From an uncultured Prochlorococcus sp. (GTDB lineage Bacteria > Cyanobacteriota > Cyanobacteriia > PCC-6307 > Cyanobiaceae), in assembly GCA_902594875.1 (NCBI GenBank), contig CACJNU010000007.1, positions 1 through 64,000 of the forward strand: a DNA stretch of 64,000 nucleotides. Direction: 5' to 3'. The notes below the pieces were generated by a model that was not told the DNA's origin, made no database searches, and was given only the letters and a program-made list of their open reading frames with translations. A program made the position numbers and the translations under genes. Positions 46,924-58,083 of this stretch are shown piece by piece (the first letter of the stretch is position 1; every line of letters begins with the position of its first letter).

Positions 46924-47940
46924 TTAGCTATTCCATTTAAGGATATAACCACGCTCGCCAAGTACAAATCCTTTTTGATTGTCTAAAGCCTCTTTATCAA
47001 GAAAAATTATTTTAATGTAATTTGTTGGTAATTCAGAAGCTATAGGATCTTTATTCCAAGTTTTACCTTGATCTTTACTTACTATTAAAGTTCCATTACC
47101 CCCGCCAGCCCATATATCCCCATTGGGATCCCATCCCATGTCTAGATAATTGTATCCATTAAGAATTGGTATAATTGGCTTTGACCAATTTTCTAGGTCA
47201 TTAGTATCTTCATTAAATCTAATTTCTGCTCCTCTAGAAAGCATCCATAAACTTCCTTCCGGATTAAAACCAATACTTTGAACTCTTTTGCTACTTGCCC
47301 TTTGATGAGCTATCCATGCATCACTATCCTTTTCTAAAGTGGAAAAGAAATTACCCAGACTACTAACACTGACATAATCTCCCTTATTGGTTCTTCTTAA
47401 ATCTCTTACACCTCCAGAACCAGATGCATCTACAACTTTTGCATTCCATGATTCACCACTATCTGATGTTTCATAAATAGCACCTGCAGTAGTAGCCAAT
47501 TCTGCAACACCAGCATCGACAGTTGTTATTAAAAATGGTTGTCCTGGTAATTTGTTACCTAGAGATAAACGTGTCCAATTCTTTCCTGCATCAAGTGTAT
47601 GCATAACTAATGAAGGCTGACCTATTAACCATCCCTCTTCACCTTTAAAATCAATATCTAGTAGACGAAAGTTCTCTTCACTTGGTAACTCTAAATTTCT
47701 TTTTTCCCAGGTTTCTCCTCCATCATTAGATTCCATAATAAGTCTATTAGAACCTACTAAAAATCCATTTTTATCATCTATAAAATCAACATCTAAAGCA
47801 TTAGCCTGGTCTTCAAACTGAATTGTTTTCCAAGGACTGTTATCACTCATCTTGACTCCTGTAGATGAACAACTGCTCAATACAAAACCAATAAGAACTG
47901 ATAAAAGAAGATTGGGAATACTAGTAATAATTTTTTTCAT
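46924..47940 (-). CDS. ycf48: Photosystem II assembly factor Ycf48 (HCF136)
   Basis: A lumenal lipoprotein that binds the newly made D1 precursor and early PSII intermediates. 338 residues: a lipoprotein signal ([18 protein letters not shown] with the lipobox Cys near residue 24), then a seven-bladed propeller of Asp-box-like repeats such as [40 protein letters not shown] and [12 protein letters not shown]. It follows the rubredoxin gene by nine bases in the conserved rubA-ycf48-psbEFLJ operon. Confidence 0.95.
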   Translation of the reverse strand: MKKIITSIPNLLLSVLIGFVLSSCSSTGVKMSDNSPWKTIQFEDQANALDVDFIDDKNGFLVGSNRLIMESNDGGETWEKRNLELPSEENFRLLDIDFKGEEGWLIGQPSLVMHTLDAGKNWTRLSLGNKLPGQPFLITTVDAGVAELATTAGAIYETSDSGESWNAKVVDASGSGGVRDLRRTNKGDYVSVSSLGNFFSTLEKDSDAWIAHQRASSKRVQSIGFNPEGSLWMLSRGAEIRFNEDTNDLENWSKPIIPILNGYNYLDMGWDPNGDIWAGGGNGTLIVSKDQGKTWNKDPIASELPTNYIKIIFLDKEALDNQKGFVLGERGYILKWNS

Positions 47941-47949
47941 TTGTATATA

Positions 47950-48378
47950 TTAATGCAAAGAGTACAAAGAAAGGAACATAGCAGCAGCAAAAGCCAGACC
48001 TCCAAAAATCAATATGTTTTTTTGTCCAGGAGGTAAACTATTAAAACCAAAGCCATAAACTAAATTTTCTTCAAAACCACTAGGTTTAGATTTGGGTCCT
48101 ATATCCTTATAAAAATTTTTACCAGCTCGACAAACAGGACAAGCGAAAGTATTCCCATCCAACTCTGAAAAAGGGGTATTTTTAGGTATGTTTAATTTTT
48201 TATTTCCTTCAGAAGGATCATAAATATATCCACAACTTCTACATTCGAATCTATTTTGTTCTAGATTAAGGGTAGGTTGTTCAACATTTACCCCTAAGGT
48301 ATTTTCAGAAAGTTTTTCTTTCTCAAAGTTTTCAACTATTTTGTTTTCCTCAGAGGCTGGTTGAATGTTTTCACTCAC
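47950..48378 (-). CDS. rubA: Membrane-anchored rubredoxin (RubA)
   Basis: An iron-sulfur-like electron carrier needed for PSII and PSI assembly in oxygenic phototrophs. 142 residues: a polar N-terminal extension (about 1-44), then the rubredoxin domain with FECRSCGYIYDPSEG and FACPVCRAGKNFY, giving the four Cys iron ligands. A C-terminal hydrophobic helix (NILIFGGLAFAAAMFLSLYSL) anchors it in the thylakoid. First gene of the PSII operon; divergent from ndhC with 77 bases between starts. Confidence 0.95.
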   Translation of the reverse strand: MSENIQPASEENKIVENFEKEKLSENTLGVNVEQPTLNLEQNRFECRSCGYIYDPSEGNKKLNIPKNTPFSELDGNTFACPVCRAGKNFYKDIGPKSKPSGFEENLVYGFGFNSLPPGQKNILIFGGLAFAAAMFLSLYSLH

Positions 48379-48455
48379 GGTTTATTATTGTTCTTTAAGA
48401 ACTCTAAAAGATTTTGCTTAATTAAGCGACTTTTATTCAAAATTAATTTTTTAAG

Positions 48456-48818
48456 ATGTTTTTATTAACTGGCTATGAATACTTTTTAGGTTTTCTTCTA
48501 ATTGCCGCAGCTGTTCCAGTATTAGCTCTAGTTACTAATCTCATCGTTGCCCCAAAAGGCAGAACAGGGGAAAGAAAACTTACATATGAATCTGGAATGG
48601 AGCCTATCGGAGGAGCATGGATTCAATTTAATATTCGTTATTACATGTTTGCTTTGGTTTTCGTTATATTTGATGTTGAGACAGTATTCCTTTATCCTTG
48701 GGCTGTTGCCTTCAATAGATTAGGCTTATTAGCTTTTATTGAGGCTTTAATCTTCATTGCAATACTTGTTATTGCCCTGGCATACGCATGGAGAAAAGGT
48801 GCTTTAGAATGGAGTTAA
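48456..48818 (+). CDS. ndhC: NAD(P)H-quinone oxidoreductase subunit 3 (NdhC)
   Basis: A membrane subunit of cyanobacterial NDH-1, used in respiration and cyclic electron flow around PSI. 120 residues with three helices (about 10-30, 62-82 and 90-110). The conserved [44 protein letters not shown] contains the quinone-channel loop. ndhK begins four bases later. Confidence 0.97.
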   Translation: MFLLTGYEYFLGFLLIAAAVPVLALVTNLIVAPKGRTGERKLTYESGMEPIGGAWIQFNIRYYMFALVFVIFDVETVFLYPWAVAFNRLGLLAFIEALIFIAILVIALAYAWRKGALEWS

Positions 48819-48822
48819 AAAA

Positions 48823-49557
48823 TTGAATCCACAATTATCCCCAAAAGCAATAAGAGAAATTCGAGAGGGAACTTGCAACCCTCTTGGAGCACCCCAAGTT
48901 ACTACAGATTTAAGCGAAAACATTATATTGACAAGCTTAGACGATCTTCACAATTGGGCCAGACTAAGCAGTTTATGGCCTCTCTTGTACGGAACAGCTT
49001 GTTGTTTTATAGAATTTGCTGCCTTAATCGGATCTAGATTTGATTTTGATAGATTTGGATTAGTACCTAGAAGCTCTCCAAGGCAAGCAGATTTGTTAAT
49101 AGTTGCAGGAACAGTAACTATGAAGATGGCACCAGCCCTAGTGAGACTTTATGAACAAATGCCTGAACCAAAATATGTTATTGCGATGGGTGCTTGCACA
49201 ATAACAGGGGGAATGTTTAGCGCAGATTCTACAACTGCCGTAAGAGGTGTTGATAAATTGATTCCAGTTGATCTATACCTTCCAGGATGCCCACCAAGAC
49301 CAGAAGCAATTTTTGATGCCGTTATCAAATTAAGAAAAAAAGTTGGTAACGAATCAATCTTAGAGCGTACAAAAACAGAGCAAACTCACAGATATATAAC
49401 AACTGATCACGAAATGAATCTTGTTTTCTCAGAAAATACGGGTGAATATTTAAACAAAACTTCAGCTAACGCCATTCCTTCCTCCAAAAAAGAAAAAATA
49501 ACTGAACTACCTGAGACGAACGAAAAAGTTGAAATTATTGATACTGTAGAAAATTAA
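48823..49557 (+). CDS. ndhK: NAD(P)H-quinone oxidoreductase subunit K (NdhK)
   Basis: Carries the N2-type 4Fe-4S cluster of NDH-1. The TTG at 48823 starts a 244-residue protein. The cluster ligands are in [16 protein letters not shown] (two adjacent Cys), [14 protein letters not shown] and [12 protein letters not shown] long polar tail after about residue 195 is variable. The stop overlaps the ndhJ start by one base (TAATG). Confidence 0.97.
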   Translation: MNPQLSPKAIREIREGTCNPLGAPQVTTDLSENIILTSLDDLHNWARLSSLWPLLYGTACCFIEFAALIGSRFDFDRFGLVPRSSPRQADLLIVAGTVTMKMAPALVRLYEQMPEPKYVIAMGACTITGGMFSADSTTAVRGVDKLIPVDLYLPGCPPRPEAIFDAVIKLRKKVGNESILERTKTEQTHRYITTDHEMNLVFSENTGEYLNKTSANAIPSSKKEKITELPETNEKVEIIDTVEN

Positions 49558-50087
49558 TGGAAAAAGACGGTTTAGCTAAATCATCAGATCCTTCAATAAA
49601 AAAAGAAGGGTTTATAAGCCAATCTTTGTCTAAAGATGGAATTCCAAATCAATCTTTACCTTATGATCACATAGGAATTGAAAATATTTCTGTAGAACCC
49701 AATAAATTATATGAAACAGTATCTGCCTTAAGAAATTACGGTTTCAATTATCTCCAATGTCAAGGTGGATATGATGAAGGACTTGGAAAAAATCTTGTAA
49801 GTTTCTACCACTTTATAACTGTTGATGATCTACAAAAAATTGAAAAAATTAAAGAAGTCAGATTAAAAGTTTTCTTAAGCAGGGATTCTGATTTATCAAT
49901 CCCTAGTTTGTATGAAATTTTCAAAGGAAGCGACTGGCAAGAAAGAGAAACATATGACATGTATGGTATAAATTTTATTGATCATCCAAATCCTAAAAGA
50001 CTCTTAATGCCCGAAGACTGGAGAGGATGGCCATTACGAAAAGATTATATTCAGCCAGATTTCTATGAACTTCAAGATGCTTATTAG
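49557..50087 (+). CDS. ndhJ: NAD(P)H-quinone oxidoreductase subunit J (NdhJ)
   Basis: The hydrophilic arm subunit of NDH-1, homologous to the 30 kDa subunit of complex I. 176 residues: a polar N-terminus, then the domain with [25 protein letters not shown]. The conserved [39 protein letters not shown] closes the protein. Last gene of ndhCKJ. Its end overlaps the convergent YvcK-like gene by four bases. Confidence 0.97.
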   Translation: MEKDGLAKSSDPSIKKEGFISQSLSKDGIPNQSLPYDHIGIENISVEPNKLYETVSALRNYGFNYLQCQGGYDEGLGKNLVSFYHFITVDDLQKIEKIKEVRLKVFLSRDSDLSIPSLYEIFKGSDWQERETYDMYGINFIDHPNPKRLLMPEDWRGWPLRKDYIQPDFYELQDAY

Positions 50088-51469
50088 TTTAATTTTTTTA
50101 ATTTACGATATATAAACATAACGGCTCTTGAGAGTCTTCTTGGATCATGTCTAAGAGTTGGAGTTATTCTTTTTGAATACAATGGTGCTTGCAAAACATA
50201 ATAACCCTCAGATAATAATTTTTCTTTATTACAAAGGACAGGCTCTGCTCCTCTACTTTCGTAATAATCTACTAGTGGAGACTTTTCAAATTGAATCTGA
50301 GATAAGATTGAATTAAATATTCGAGTATTAATTCCAAAATTTGATAATTGTTTTTCTATTGCTTTGATATGTTGATACACATCAAGTCCATCTGTTTCTC
50401 CTGGCTGAGTCATCAAATTACTTATGTAAATTTTGGGAGCATTGCTTTGCAATAATGCATCTACTATCTCTGGTACTAAAAGATTAGGCAATAAAGAAGT
50501 GTAAAGACTACCTGGGCCAAGAACAATTAAATCAGCTTCTTTTATAGATTCAAGAGCACTAGGAAGAGCTGAAGGATTTTCAGGTATGTAACCAATCCTT
50601 GAAATTAATTTTTTAGATTTGCTGATCTTGCTTTCACCAAAAATTTTTTCACCGTCCTCTAATTCGGCCCATAACATAACATCAATATTTGTTGCAGGTA
50701 AAACCTGACCTTGTACCGCCAGTACCTTACTAGAGGCTTGAACTGCTTTTTCTAAACTACCTGTAATTGTTGTTAAAGCTGACAAGAATAGATTTCCAAA
50801 ACTATGGCCTTCCAGGCCACTTCCTTCCGAGAATCTATATTGAAATAATCTAGTTAAAGTAGGTTCTTCGTTTGATAAAGCTGCCAAACAATTTCTAATA
50901 TCTCCTGGAGGTTGCACACCTAATTGTTTTCTGAGAATTCCACTACTTCCACCATCGTCAGATACAGTTACGATTGCTGTAATATTACTACTATAATTTT
51001 TTAAGCCTTTCAGTAAAGTAGATAAGCCTGTACCTCCCCCAATTGCAACAATATTTGGGCCTCTATTTAATTTACTTTTAACTCTTAATGCATCAACTAA
51101 AAATGTATTTTTTTCTGGAACAAGGGCTTTTTGAATAGAATTAATACTTCTATTTTGTCCAATACCAATTAATAATAATCCAACTACAAAAATCAATGCT
51201 CCAATTAATGAAACAGGCAAAATACTTGTTAAACCTGTCATTACCCAAAAAAAGATTTCAATAAGCCAATAGAGCGGTCTTAAATTTGTCCAAATTGCTA
51301 ATCCTAATAATATAGTCAAAAATCCCATCGCAGATGTAAATATCCATCTTTTTATTACCAATCCTGGCAAAAGCCAACTCAAAATTCTTAAAATCTTGTT
51401 CAAAAAGCCAAAATTTGCTTTTTTAAAATTTTTATATGATCTTCTTACCCTTTTTTTACGCTTATTCAT
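50084..51469 (-). CDS. yvcK: YvcK/GlmR-type (CofD-like) protein with membrane anchor
   Basis: A 461-residue protein. The N-terminal 110 residues hold two or three membrane segments ([55 protein letters not shown]). The CofD-like domain begins at about residue 130 with [18 protein letters not shown] and [36 protein letters not shown]. In Bacillus the family binds UDP-GlcNAc and regulates carbon flow into cell-wall sugars (GlmS activation). The membrane-anchored form is typical for cyanobacteria. Convergent with ndhJ. Confidence 0.9.
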   Translation of the reverse strand: MNKRKKRVRRSYKNFKKANFGFLNKILRILSWLLPGLVIKRWIFTSAMGFLTILLGLAIWTNLRPLYWLIEIFFWVMTGLTSILPVSLIGALIFVVGLLLIGIGQNRSINSIQKALVPEKNTFLVDALRVKSKLNRGPNIVAIGGGTGLSTLLKGLKNYSSNITAIVTVSDDGGSSGILRKQLGVQPPGDIRNCLAALSNEEPTLTRLFQYRFSEGSGLEGHSFGNLFLSALTTITGSLEKAVQASSKVLAVQGQVLPATNIDVMLWAELEDGEKIFGESKISKSKKLISRIGYIPENPSALPSALESIKEADLIVLGPGSLYTSLLPNLLVPEIVDALLQSNAPKIYISNLMTQPGETDGLDVYQHIKAIEKQLSNFGINTRIFNSILSQIQFEKSPLVDYYESRGAEPVLCNKEKLLSEGYYVLQAPLYSKRITPTLRHDPRRLSRAVMFIYRKLKKLN

Positions 51470-51596
51470 TAAAAAACCTCTTAAATTATTTTTCTCAAAT
51501 TTAAAAAATATATAGAATCATTATAAATCAAGTTCATGCATCCTTTTTTTATTTATAAAAATAGGCAAAATGAAATAAAAGATTTTTTTTTAAGTT

Positions 51597-52382
51597 TTGC
51601 AAAAATCAAAGCATGCAGTTGAAACAAAAAACCTCTCAATAAGTTGGGGCGAAGTTAATGTACTAAATCAAATAAATTTTGAACTTAATGATGGAGAGAA
51701 ATTAGCTATTGTTGGCCCCTCAGGTTCTGGGAAATCAACTATATTAAAAATATTAGCAGGATTGATTTTACCTACAAAAGGAGAATTAAGAATATTTGGT
51801 GAGAAGCAAACATATTTGAGATTAGATCAAAATAATCCCCCTGATGTAAGACTAGTTTTTCAGAACCCGGCTTTACTAGGATCTTTAACTATTGAAGAAA
51901 ATGTAGGTTTTCTCCTTAAGAGAAATAAAAACCTATCTAAAAAGTTAATTCATGAAATAGTTAGTGAATGCTTGGCGGAGGTAGGATTATTTAATGTTGA
52001 GAACAAACTTCCAAATGAATTAAGCGGAGGCATGCAAAAAAGAGTAAGTTTTGCTAGAGCATTAATTACTGATCAAACTCTTAATGCAAAGTCTAAACCT
52101 TTATTACTTTTTGATGAACCAACTGCAGGTCTTGATCCAATAGCCTCATCAAGAATTGAAGATCTTATTAATAAAACAAATGATAAAGCTAGCGGATCAT
52201 CTATTGTGGTTAGCCATGTTCTTAGTACTATAGAAAGGACTTCAGATAAAGTTTTAATGCTTTATGGAGGCAAATTTAGATGGGCAGGTTCTATTGACGA
52301 ATTTAAAGAGAGTAATGATCCCTATGTATTCCAATTTAGGAATGGGAAACTTGATGGTCCAATGCAACCCAAAGACATTTAG
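51597..52382 (+). CDS. ABC transporter ATPase, MlaF/TGD3-like
   Basis: The ATPase of a lipid-transport ABC system (Mla in proteobacteria, TGD in chloroplasts). The TTG at 51597 starts 261 residues: Walker A IVGPSGSGKSTILKILAG, Q-loop VFQNPALLGSLTIEENV, signature LSGGMQKRVSFARAL, Walker B LLLFDEPTAGLDP and the H-loop VVSHVL. The substrate-binding mce protein follows five bases later. The permease is not in this window; in the family it is commonly encoded elsewhere in cyanobacteria. Confidence 0.9.
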   Translation: MQKSKHAVETKNLSISWGEVNVLNQINFELNDGEKLAIVGPSGSGKSTILKILAGLILPTKGELRIFGEKQTYLRLDQNNPPDVRLVFQNPALLGSLTIEENVGFLLKRNKNLSKKLIHEIVSECLAEVGLFNVENKLPNELSGGMQKRVSFARALITDQTLNAKSKPLLLFDEPTAGLDPIASSRIEDLINKTNDKASGSSIVVSHVLSTIERTSDKVLMLYGGKFRWAGSIDEFKESNDPYVFQFRNGKLDGPMQPKDI

Positions 52383-52387
52383 AAATT

Positions 52388-53233
52388 ATGCGTAGAAGCT
52401 TACGAGATTCAATAGTTGGTTTTTCCTTACTAGGAGGAATTTTAATATTCACATTTTTTTCTTTTTGGCTGAGAGGAGTAAGATTATCTTCAAAAAATTG
52501 GTACCTCTTTGCTGAATTCAATAACGCAAGCGGTTTATCAAACAAATCTCCAGTAACGTACAGAGGAATTTTAGTAGGGTCGATAGAAGATATCTTGTTT
52601 ACGAATGAATCAATTAAAGCAAAAATTGTTTTGAATAATCCTGAAATTATTCTACCAAGGCCAGCATTTGCAAGGGTAGTTACAAACTCTTTCCTTGGAG
52701 GAGATGTCCAAGTTGCTTTAGAAACTAGTGACAAGACAATTCCTAAAAACGTCGCAAAACCTACATCCGAAAAATGCGATACCAAAATAATTATTTGTCA
52801 GGGAGATACTATCACAGGTAAACAACTATCAAGTCTCTCAAATATAACTAATAGAATAAGTCAAATTTTAAAGGAAACAAATCAAGAAAATTTAATTGAG
52901 AATATTGTCAAATCAATTGATCAATTTGACACCACACAAGAAAATCTTGATGAATTAATTTTTTTATCGAAACAAGAAATACAAAGAGTTAAACCTCTTA
53001 TACAAGAAATTACAATTGCTGCTAATCATTTGAATAACATTTTGTCTACTATCGATAACAAAGAAACTCTTAATGATATCAAATTGACAATTAATGCTGC
53101 TAGGTCTATTTCAACCAAAATAGATGATATGAGTGATGATTTTGAAAAATTAACGCAAGATAAAGAATTAACTAAATCTTTAAGAGATTTAACGATTGGA
53201 CTTTCAAAATTCCTTAACGAAATTTATCCCTAA
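52388..53233 (+). CDS. Mce/MlaD-family (TGD2-like) lipid transport protein
   Basis: A periplasm- or envelope-facing substrate-binding subunit. 281 residues: a single N-terminal helix (SIVGFSLLGGILIFTFFSFWL), then the MCE domain (about 40-115: YLFAEFNNASGLSNKSPVTYRGILVGSIEDILF ... NPEIILPRPAFARVVTNSFLGGDVQVAL). A helical C-terminal region with long coiled stretches follows (ISQILKETNQENLIENIVKSIDQF ... INAARSISTKIDDMSDDFEKL). The pair with the ATPase suggests glycerolipid transport between the membranes. Convergent with chlD, seven bases apart. Confidence 0.88.
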   Translation: MRRSLRDSIVGFSLLGGILIFTFFSFWLRGVRLSSKNWYLFAEFNNASGLSNKSPVTYRGILVGSIEDILFTNESIKAKIVLNNPEIILPRPAFARVVTNSFLGGDVQVALETSDKTIPKNVAKPTSEKCDTKIIICQGDTITGKQLSSLSNITNRISQILKETNQENLIENIVKSIDQFDTTQENLDELIFLSKQEIQRVKPLIQEITIAANHLNNILSTIDNKETLNDIKLTINAARSISTKIDDMSDDFEKLTQDKELTKSLRDLTIGLSKFLNEIYP

Positions 53234-53240
53234 GAAATAT

Positions 53241-55424
53241 TTAGAATTCATTGATAGCATTTAAAGCCATAGCTGCGATTGCCTTATCTGTAGCTTTTGG
53301 CAGTTGGACGTATTTACCTTGAGCAGCCTCCGCTAATTCTTTACCAAATCCACTTGCTATAAATTTTCTCTCTGTATCAATTACTAAGAGTTTTATCCCA
53401 AGCATGGGATATTTTGCAGCTATATCAAGAACCTCCTGTTTTAAATTGACATTTTCATTTTCGTTATCTTTTCCCTCAACCTCATTTTGTCCTAGAGATA
53501 ATCCTAATGGTACATTTCCGCGGCCATCAGTGATCCCCACAACTATAACTTGACCTATATCTCCTGTTGAAAGAGCATTTTTTGCTACTTTTGCTGATTG
53601 TGTCAGTCCATGTGCCAAAGGGGATCCTCCACCACAAGGCATTGTTTCCAACCTTCTTTTTGCAGCAGTTATTGATCTTGTTGGAGGCAAAAGCACTTCT
53701 GCCTGATTACCTCTAAAAGGAATAAGAGCTACTTCATCTCTATTTTCATATGCCTCGGTCAAAAGTCTAATTACAGCGCCTTTGGCACTTTGCATTCTAT
53801 TTAAAGCCATAGAACCACTAGCATCAACTAGAAAAATTACTAAAGCCCCCGCCTTTTTTTGAAGAAGCTTTGCCCTAAAATCATTTTCTTCAATAACTAT
53901 TGATTTATTAGGGTTCCTTAATCTTCGTGATTTTTGATAAGGAGCTGCAGCTCGCAAAGTAGCATCTACCGCAATTCTTTTTACTTTACCTCTCGGGAGT
54001 ATAGGTTTTACATACCTTCCTCTACTATCACTAAATATCACTGATCTACTTCCACTATTTCCGGCTTTTGCTTTAGCTGATGAAAAAAGCAATAAATCAG
54101 GATCAACCATACATGCCTCAGGGTCTAATATGAATTCTTCAGGTATTTCGGGCGTAGATTCTTCTTCTCCATCAGAATTATCTTCTTCTTGTTCTTGGTC
54201 TTGCTCATTATCATTTTCATTAGCCTCAGGTTCAGACTCTTCATTATTTGATTGAGGTGGAGGTGGAGGACTCTGATCCTCTGGAGGGGGGGGTTGAATA
54301 TCATCATCTTCTGGAGGAATTTGCATTGCGCGAGGGAGAATAACTAACCTAACAGCGACTTTTAGGTCTTCAGAATTTACATTCTCATCGCCTCGAAGAG
54401 CTGCATTAGCCTTTGCTACTTTTACTGCAAATAATTCTGACCTATGCCCTTCTACTCCTCCCCTAAGAGCTTCATTCACTAAATAGGTTATTTGGTCTTT
54501 TGTTATCTTGACATCCTTTAACCATTGCCTTGCCAAAATTAATTGCGTAGATAAATTATCGGATTCTTCAGACCATTTTTCTGAAAATTTAATATTATTT
54601 TCTGCGTGTGATAGAACAGATTTTGTAATCTCAACTCTTTGAGCATTATCAATAGATTGATCTGCGGAAAGTACAATAGCAAAACGATCTAAAACATGAT
54701 CTCTTAAAGCACCTTCTTCGGGATTATAAGTTGCTATTAAAAGTGACTTACAAGGATGAGAGAGGCTTAAACCATCTCTTTCAATATTATTTTGCTCTCT
54801 TCCTATAGCTTCAAGAATTAAATTTACAATTCCATCATCCAATAAATTTATATCGTCTACATACAGAACACCTCTATGAGCTTCTGCTAAAATCCCAGGT
54901 TGAAAAACTTGTTCCCCCGTATTCAATGATGCAGCGACGTCAATTGATCCAACAAGCCTATCTTCAGTTATGCCAATGGGAACTTGAATAAATGGAGCCT
55001 CTCTTACTTTTTTCGGAATTTCTTCAATTTGATTCAAATAATCACTTCCAATTACCTTCTCCAACAATTTATTAGTGCTAATATCCCATTCCTCTGGTTT
55101 ATCTGGATCAAGGTTCCTGCCAATAGGTCTTGATGAAGTTCCACTATTTTTCTCAATTAGCTTTTCAAGTATTAATTCATTATCTAATACCTCTATAGGA
55201 GGAAGTAAAGTATGTAAACCCCTAGCTAATACTGACTTACCAGTACCTCTTCCGCCAGCAATAATCACTCCCCCTAAACTTGGATCAACTGCTGCCAAAA
55301 GTAAAGATAATTTCAATAAGCTATGACCTGTAATTGCGGCCAAAGGAAAAGCTCTAAAAGAATCCTTTGACTTCATTAAATCTTTTATTTCTCCTTTTTC
55401 TTTTAACTCGGGGTTCAAAATCAA
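53241..55424 (-). CDS. chlD: Magnesium chelatase subunit D (ChlD)
   Basis: Part of the chelatase that inserts magnesium into protoporphyrin IX, the first committed step to chlorophyll. 727 residues: the AAA+ domain (about 25-340) with Walker [23 protein letters not shown] and [12 protein letters not shown]; a proline- and acid-rich hinge (about 370-432, alternating PPPP and Glu/Asn/Asp-rich tracts); then a von Willebrand A domain with [16 protein letters not shown], a MIDAS DxSxS motif. The start could also be Met16 ([18 protein letters not shown]). Divergent from folK, 36 bases between the starts used here. Confidence 0.95.
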   Translation of the reverse strand: MILNPELKEKGEIKDLMKSKDSFRAFPLAAITGHSLLKLSLLLAAVDPSLGGVIIAGGRGTGKSVLARGLHTLLPPIEVLDNELILEKLIEKNSGTSSRPIGRNLDPDKPEEWDISTNKLLEKVIGSDYLNQIEEIPKKVREAPFIQVPIGITEDRLVGSIDVAASLNTGEQVFQPGILAEAHRGVLYVDDINLLDDGIVNLILEAIGREQNNIERDGLSLSHPCKSLLIATYNPEEGALRDHVLDRFAIVLSADQSIDNAQRVEITKSVLSHAENNIKFSEKWSEESDNLSTQLILARQWLKDVKITKDQITYLVNEALRGGVEGHRSELFAVKVAKANAALRGDENVNSEDLKVAVRLVILPRAMQIPPEDDDIQPPPPEDQSPPPPPQSNNEESEPEANENDNEQDQEQEEDNSDGEEESTPEIPEEFILDPEACMVDPDLLLFSSAKAKAGNSGSRSVIFSDSRGRYVKPILPRGKVKRIAVDATLRAAAPYQKSRRLRNPNKSIVIEENDFRAKLLQKKAGALVIFLVDASGSMALNRMQSAKGAVIRLLTEAYENRDEVALIPFRGNQAEVLLPPTRSITAAKRRLETMPCGGGSPLAHGLTQSAKVAKNALSTGDIGQVIVVGITDGRGNVPLGLSLGQNEVEGKDNENENVNLKQEVLDIAAKYPMLGIKLLVIDTERKFIASGFGKELAEAAQGKYVQLPKATDKAIAAMALNAINEF

Positions 55425-55460
55425 TTTAAAAATGCCTGATATAGAATTTATCCAATAACT

Positions 55461-56039
55461 TTGTTTTTTGTAGTGGAATTATCAAATCTTAATATCAAAA
55501 ATGGACTATGTATATCCCTCGGGGCAAATATTGATAGTAAATTCGGAAGCCCTCTTGAGTCACTATTAATTTGCAAACCAAAAATAGAGGAAATAGTAAA
55601 TGAGTGGGGAGATAGTTCCAACGAAAAAAAAGAAGAGAAAAGCAAGTTTTATGCAAACTTTTTTTGGTCTTCAATTTATAAGACATTACCTCATGGTGTT
55701 GATAATGAGCAGCCAAATTATTTAAATACTCTATTACTTATAAAAAGTAATTCTTTCCCTAAACCATCAAATAAAAACGCGAAATTACTTTTAAAAGAGC
55801 TAAAAAAGTTAGAGAGATTTTTCGGAAGAGAAAAGACGCCAAAGGGTAAGAAATGGCTATCAAGATGTCTCGATTTAGATATTCTTTGGTGGGAAGATTT
55901 TCATACGGTTGACGAAGAATTAACATTACCTCACCCTAGATTCATGAATCGGAATTTCGTTATTACACCACTTTCTGAAATCTTAAGTAGAAGCCAAAAA
56001 ATCACAAAGTTTGATGACCCAAAATGGTCTATTAATTGA
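55461..56039 (+). CDS. folK: Dihydropteridine pyrophosphokinase (FolK/HPPK)
   Basis: Transfers pyrophosphate from ATP to hydroxymethyldihydropterin in folate synthesis. The 192-residue frame opens at TTG (55461); GTG at 55473 is the alternative start. HPPK hallmarks are [67 protein letters not shown] and the C-terminal [21 protein letters not shown]. The R-x-LDLDIL and LPHPR motifs are decisive. It overlaps the opposite-strand space before chlD only slightly. Confidence 0.93.
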   Translation: MFFVVELSNLNIKNGLCISLGANIDSKFGSPLESLLICKPKIEEIVNEWGDSSNEKKEEKSKFYANFFWSSIYKTLPHGVDNEQPNYLNTLLLIKSNSFPKPSNKNAKLLLKELKKLERFFGREKTPKGKKWLSRCLDLDILWWEDFHTVDEELTLPHPRFMNRNFVITPLSEILSRSQKITKFDDPKWSIN

Positions 56040-56086
56040 TTTACAAAACCAAAAAATAACTGTTAGGCTGTTTTTATTTAAAATTC

Positions 56087-56650
56087 ATGGGCAACATAAA
56101 CTTTTTAAAAAGATCCATTTTTAAAGAAAAAATATCTGAGTTAAAGTCAAAAAAATTTAGTTTCGAAATAAATAGAATTGAGCTTCCAAATGGACACGAA
56201 GGTGAATATGGATACATTAAGCATCCTGGGGCAGCATTAGCCGTACCTATTACAAAAGACAATAAAGTCATAATTCTTCGGCAATATAGATTTGCTGTTT
56301 CAAGATATCTATTAGAATTTCCAGCAGGCACATTAGAAATAGGTGAAACACCTATTAATTCAATTAAAAGAGAAATACAAGAAGAAACTGGATTTAGTGC
56401 AAACAAATGGGATGAACTAGGAACTCTTGTCCCCGCTCCTGGTTATGCAGATGAAGAAATTTATTTATTTTTAGCGCGTGATTTGAGCAAACTAAATTCC
56501 GATGTTAAAGGAGATTTAGATGAAGATATAGAAGTATTAATTTTAGATCCGAACGAACTAGATAATCTTATTTCTAGTGGGGATGAGATTCTTGACGCAA
56601 AAACTGTGACAGCTTGGTTTAGAGCTAAACAATTTTTAGATAAATTATGA
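56087..56650 (+). CDS. Nudix hydrolase (ADP-ribose pyrophosphatase-like)
   Basis: Hydrolyses nucleoside diphosphates linked to another moiety, most likely ADP-ribose. 187 residues with the Nudix box GTLEIGETPINSIKREIQEETGF (GxxxxxEx7REUxEExGU, starting at about residue 85). A downstream TLVPAPGYADEEIYLFLA has the A-P-G-x-x-x-E pattern of the ADP-ribose subgroup (NudF). The start ATG follows folK by 47 bases. The last four bases overlap the photolyase start (ATGA). Confidence 0.92.
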   Translation: MGNINFLKRSIFKEKISELKSKKFSFEINRIELPNGHEGEYGYIKHPGAALAVPITKDNKVIILRQYRFAVSRYLLEFPAGTLEIGETPINSIKREIQEETGFSANKWDELGTLVPAPGYADEEIYLFLARDLSKLNSDVKGDLDEDIEVLILDPNELDNLISSGDEILDAKTVTAWFRAKQFLDKL

Positions 56651-58083
56651 ATAAACCTAGAATACTTTTTTGGCATAGAAGGGATTTAAGAATATTTGAC
56701 AATCAAGCTTTAATCAAAGCATTTTCATTATCAAATGCTATTACTTCAACTTACATATTTGATAAAAATTACCCACACGATTTCAATGCAAGTTCAAGAG
56801 CTTGGTTTCTAGGAAATTCGCTTCAAGAATTAGGAAATAATTGGAAAAAAATGGGTAGTAGATTAATCATGGAAGAAGGAGATCCGGTATTAATAATTCC
56901 TCAATTAGCAAATAAAATAGATGCTAAATTTGTTTTTTGGAATACATCAATTGAACCTTATGAGATTAATCGTGATTTAAAAATAAAAAAAAATTTAGAA
57001 GAACAAAATATTCAAGTTATTGAAACTTGGGATCACTTATTATTAGAACCTTTAAAAATATTTTCCGGAAATAATAAACCTTATTCAGTTTATGGTCCTT
57101 TTTATAAAAACCTTAAATCAAAAATGAATTTATTAGGTCCATATGACCAAGATAAAATTGTTTTCCAGTTTAAAGATCTAGATAATAAAATCAAAGAAAA
57201 TAAGACAATAAATTCATCTGATTCAGTTCTAGAGAAATTTATCAAAAATATCAAATTTCCTGGTTCGAATATTTGTCCATGTAGACCTGGAGAGAATGCT
57301 GCAGAAACATTATTAGAAAATTTCATTAACGAAAAAAAAATATATTCTTATAATTCTGCACGAGATTTTCCTTCCAATAATGGGACATCTTTTCTAAGTG
57401 CATCTCTCAGATTCGGCACCATTAGCATTAGAAAAGTTTGGAACGCCACGTTAAATTTAAATTCAGATTTTGCAAATCAAGGAAATTATCTATCAATTGA
57501 AACTTGGCAAAAAGAACTTGTTTGGCGTGAATTTTATCAACATTGCTTATTCCATTTCCCAGAGCTAGAGAAAGGTCCATATAGAAAAAAATGGGATCAC
57601 TTTCCATGGCAAAACAATAATGAATGGTTTCAGCATTGGAGCAACGGAGAAACTGGAGTCCCTATAGTTGATGCTGCAATGCGTCAACTAAATAGTACTG
57701 GCTGGATGCATAACAGATGTAGGATGATAGTCGCTTCATTTCTGGTAAAAGATCTTATATGCAATTGGCAAATGGGCGAGAAAAAATTTATGGAGACTTT
57801 GGTTGATGGAGACTTATCTGCAAATAATGGGGGATGGCAGTGGAGCGCCAGTAGCGGTATGGATCCAAAACCACTTAGAATTTTTAATCCATATACCCAA
57901 GCAAAAAAATTTGATCCTATTTGCGAATATATAAAATATTGGATTCCTGAATTATCTAAAGTGTCTAATTCAGAATTATTAAATGGGGGGATATCTAATT
58001 TAGAAAAAAATAATTATTCAAGTCCTATTGTCAATCACAACATACAACAAAGATTGTTTAAATCACTTTATGCTGAAATTTGA
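56647..58083 (+). CDS. phrA: Deoxyribodipyrimidine photo-lyase
   Basis: A light-driven repair enzyme that splits cyclobutane pyrimidine dimers in DNA. 478 residues: an N-terminal Rossmann antenna domain (ILFWHRRDLRIFDNQAL), and the FAD-binding C-terminal domain with ELVWREFYQHCLFHFPE, WMHNRCRMIVASFLVKDLICNWQMGEKKF, DGDLSANNGGWQWSASSGMDPKPLRIFNPYTQAKKFDP. Trp-rich electron-transfer residues and the GDLSANNGGWQWxASxG block identify class I photolyase over cryptochrome. It is coupled to the Nudix gene and overlaps the DegT gene 3' end by 16 bases. Confidence 0.95.
   Translation: MNKPRILFWHRRDLRIFDNQALIKAFSLSNAITSTYIFDKNYPHDFNASSRAWFLGNSLQELGNNWKKMGSRLIMEEGDPVLIIPQLANKIDAKFVFWNTSIEPYEINRDLKIKKNLEEQNIQVIETWDHLLLEPLKIFSGNNKPYSVYGPFYKNLKSKMNLLGPYDQDKIVFQFKDLDNKIKENKTINSSDSVLEKFIKNIKFPGSNICPCRPGENAAETLLENFINEKKIYSYNSARDFPSNNGTSFLSASLRFGTISIRKVWNATLNLNSDFANQGNYLSIETWQKELVWREFYQHCLFHFPELEKGPYRKKWDHFPWQNNNEWFQHWSNGETGVPIVDAAMRQLNSTGWMHNRCRMIVASFLVKDLICNWQMGEKKFMETLVDGDLSANNGGWQWSASSGMDPKPLRIFNPYTQAKKFDPICEYIKYWIPELSKVSNSELLNGGISNLEKNNYSSPIVNHNIQQRLFKSLYAEI

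Noticed and set aside
54125-54307. Minus-strand frame inside the Pro/acid-rich hinge of chlD
   Set aside because: A frame-shifted shadow of a low-complexity coding region.
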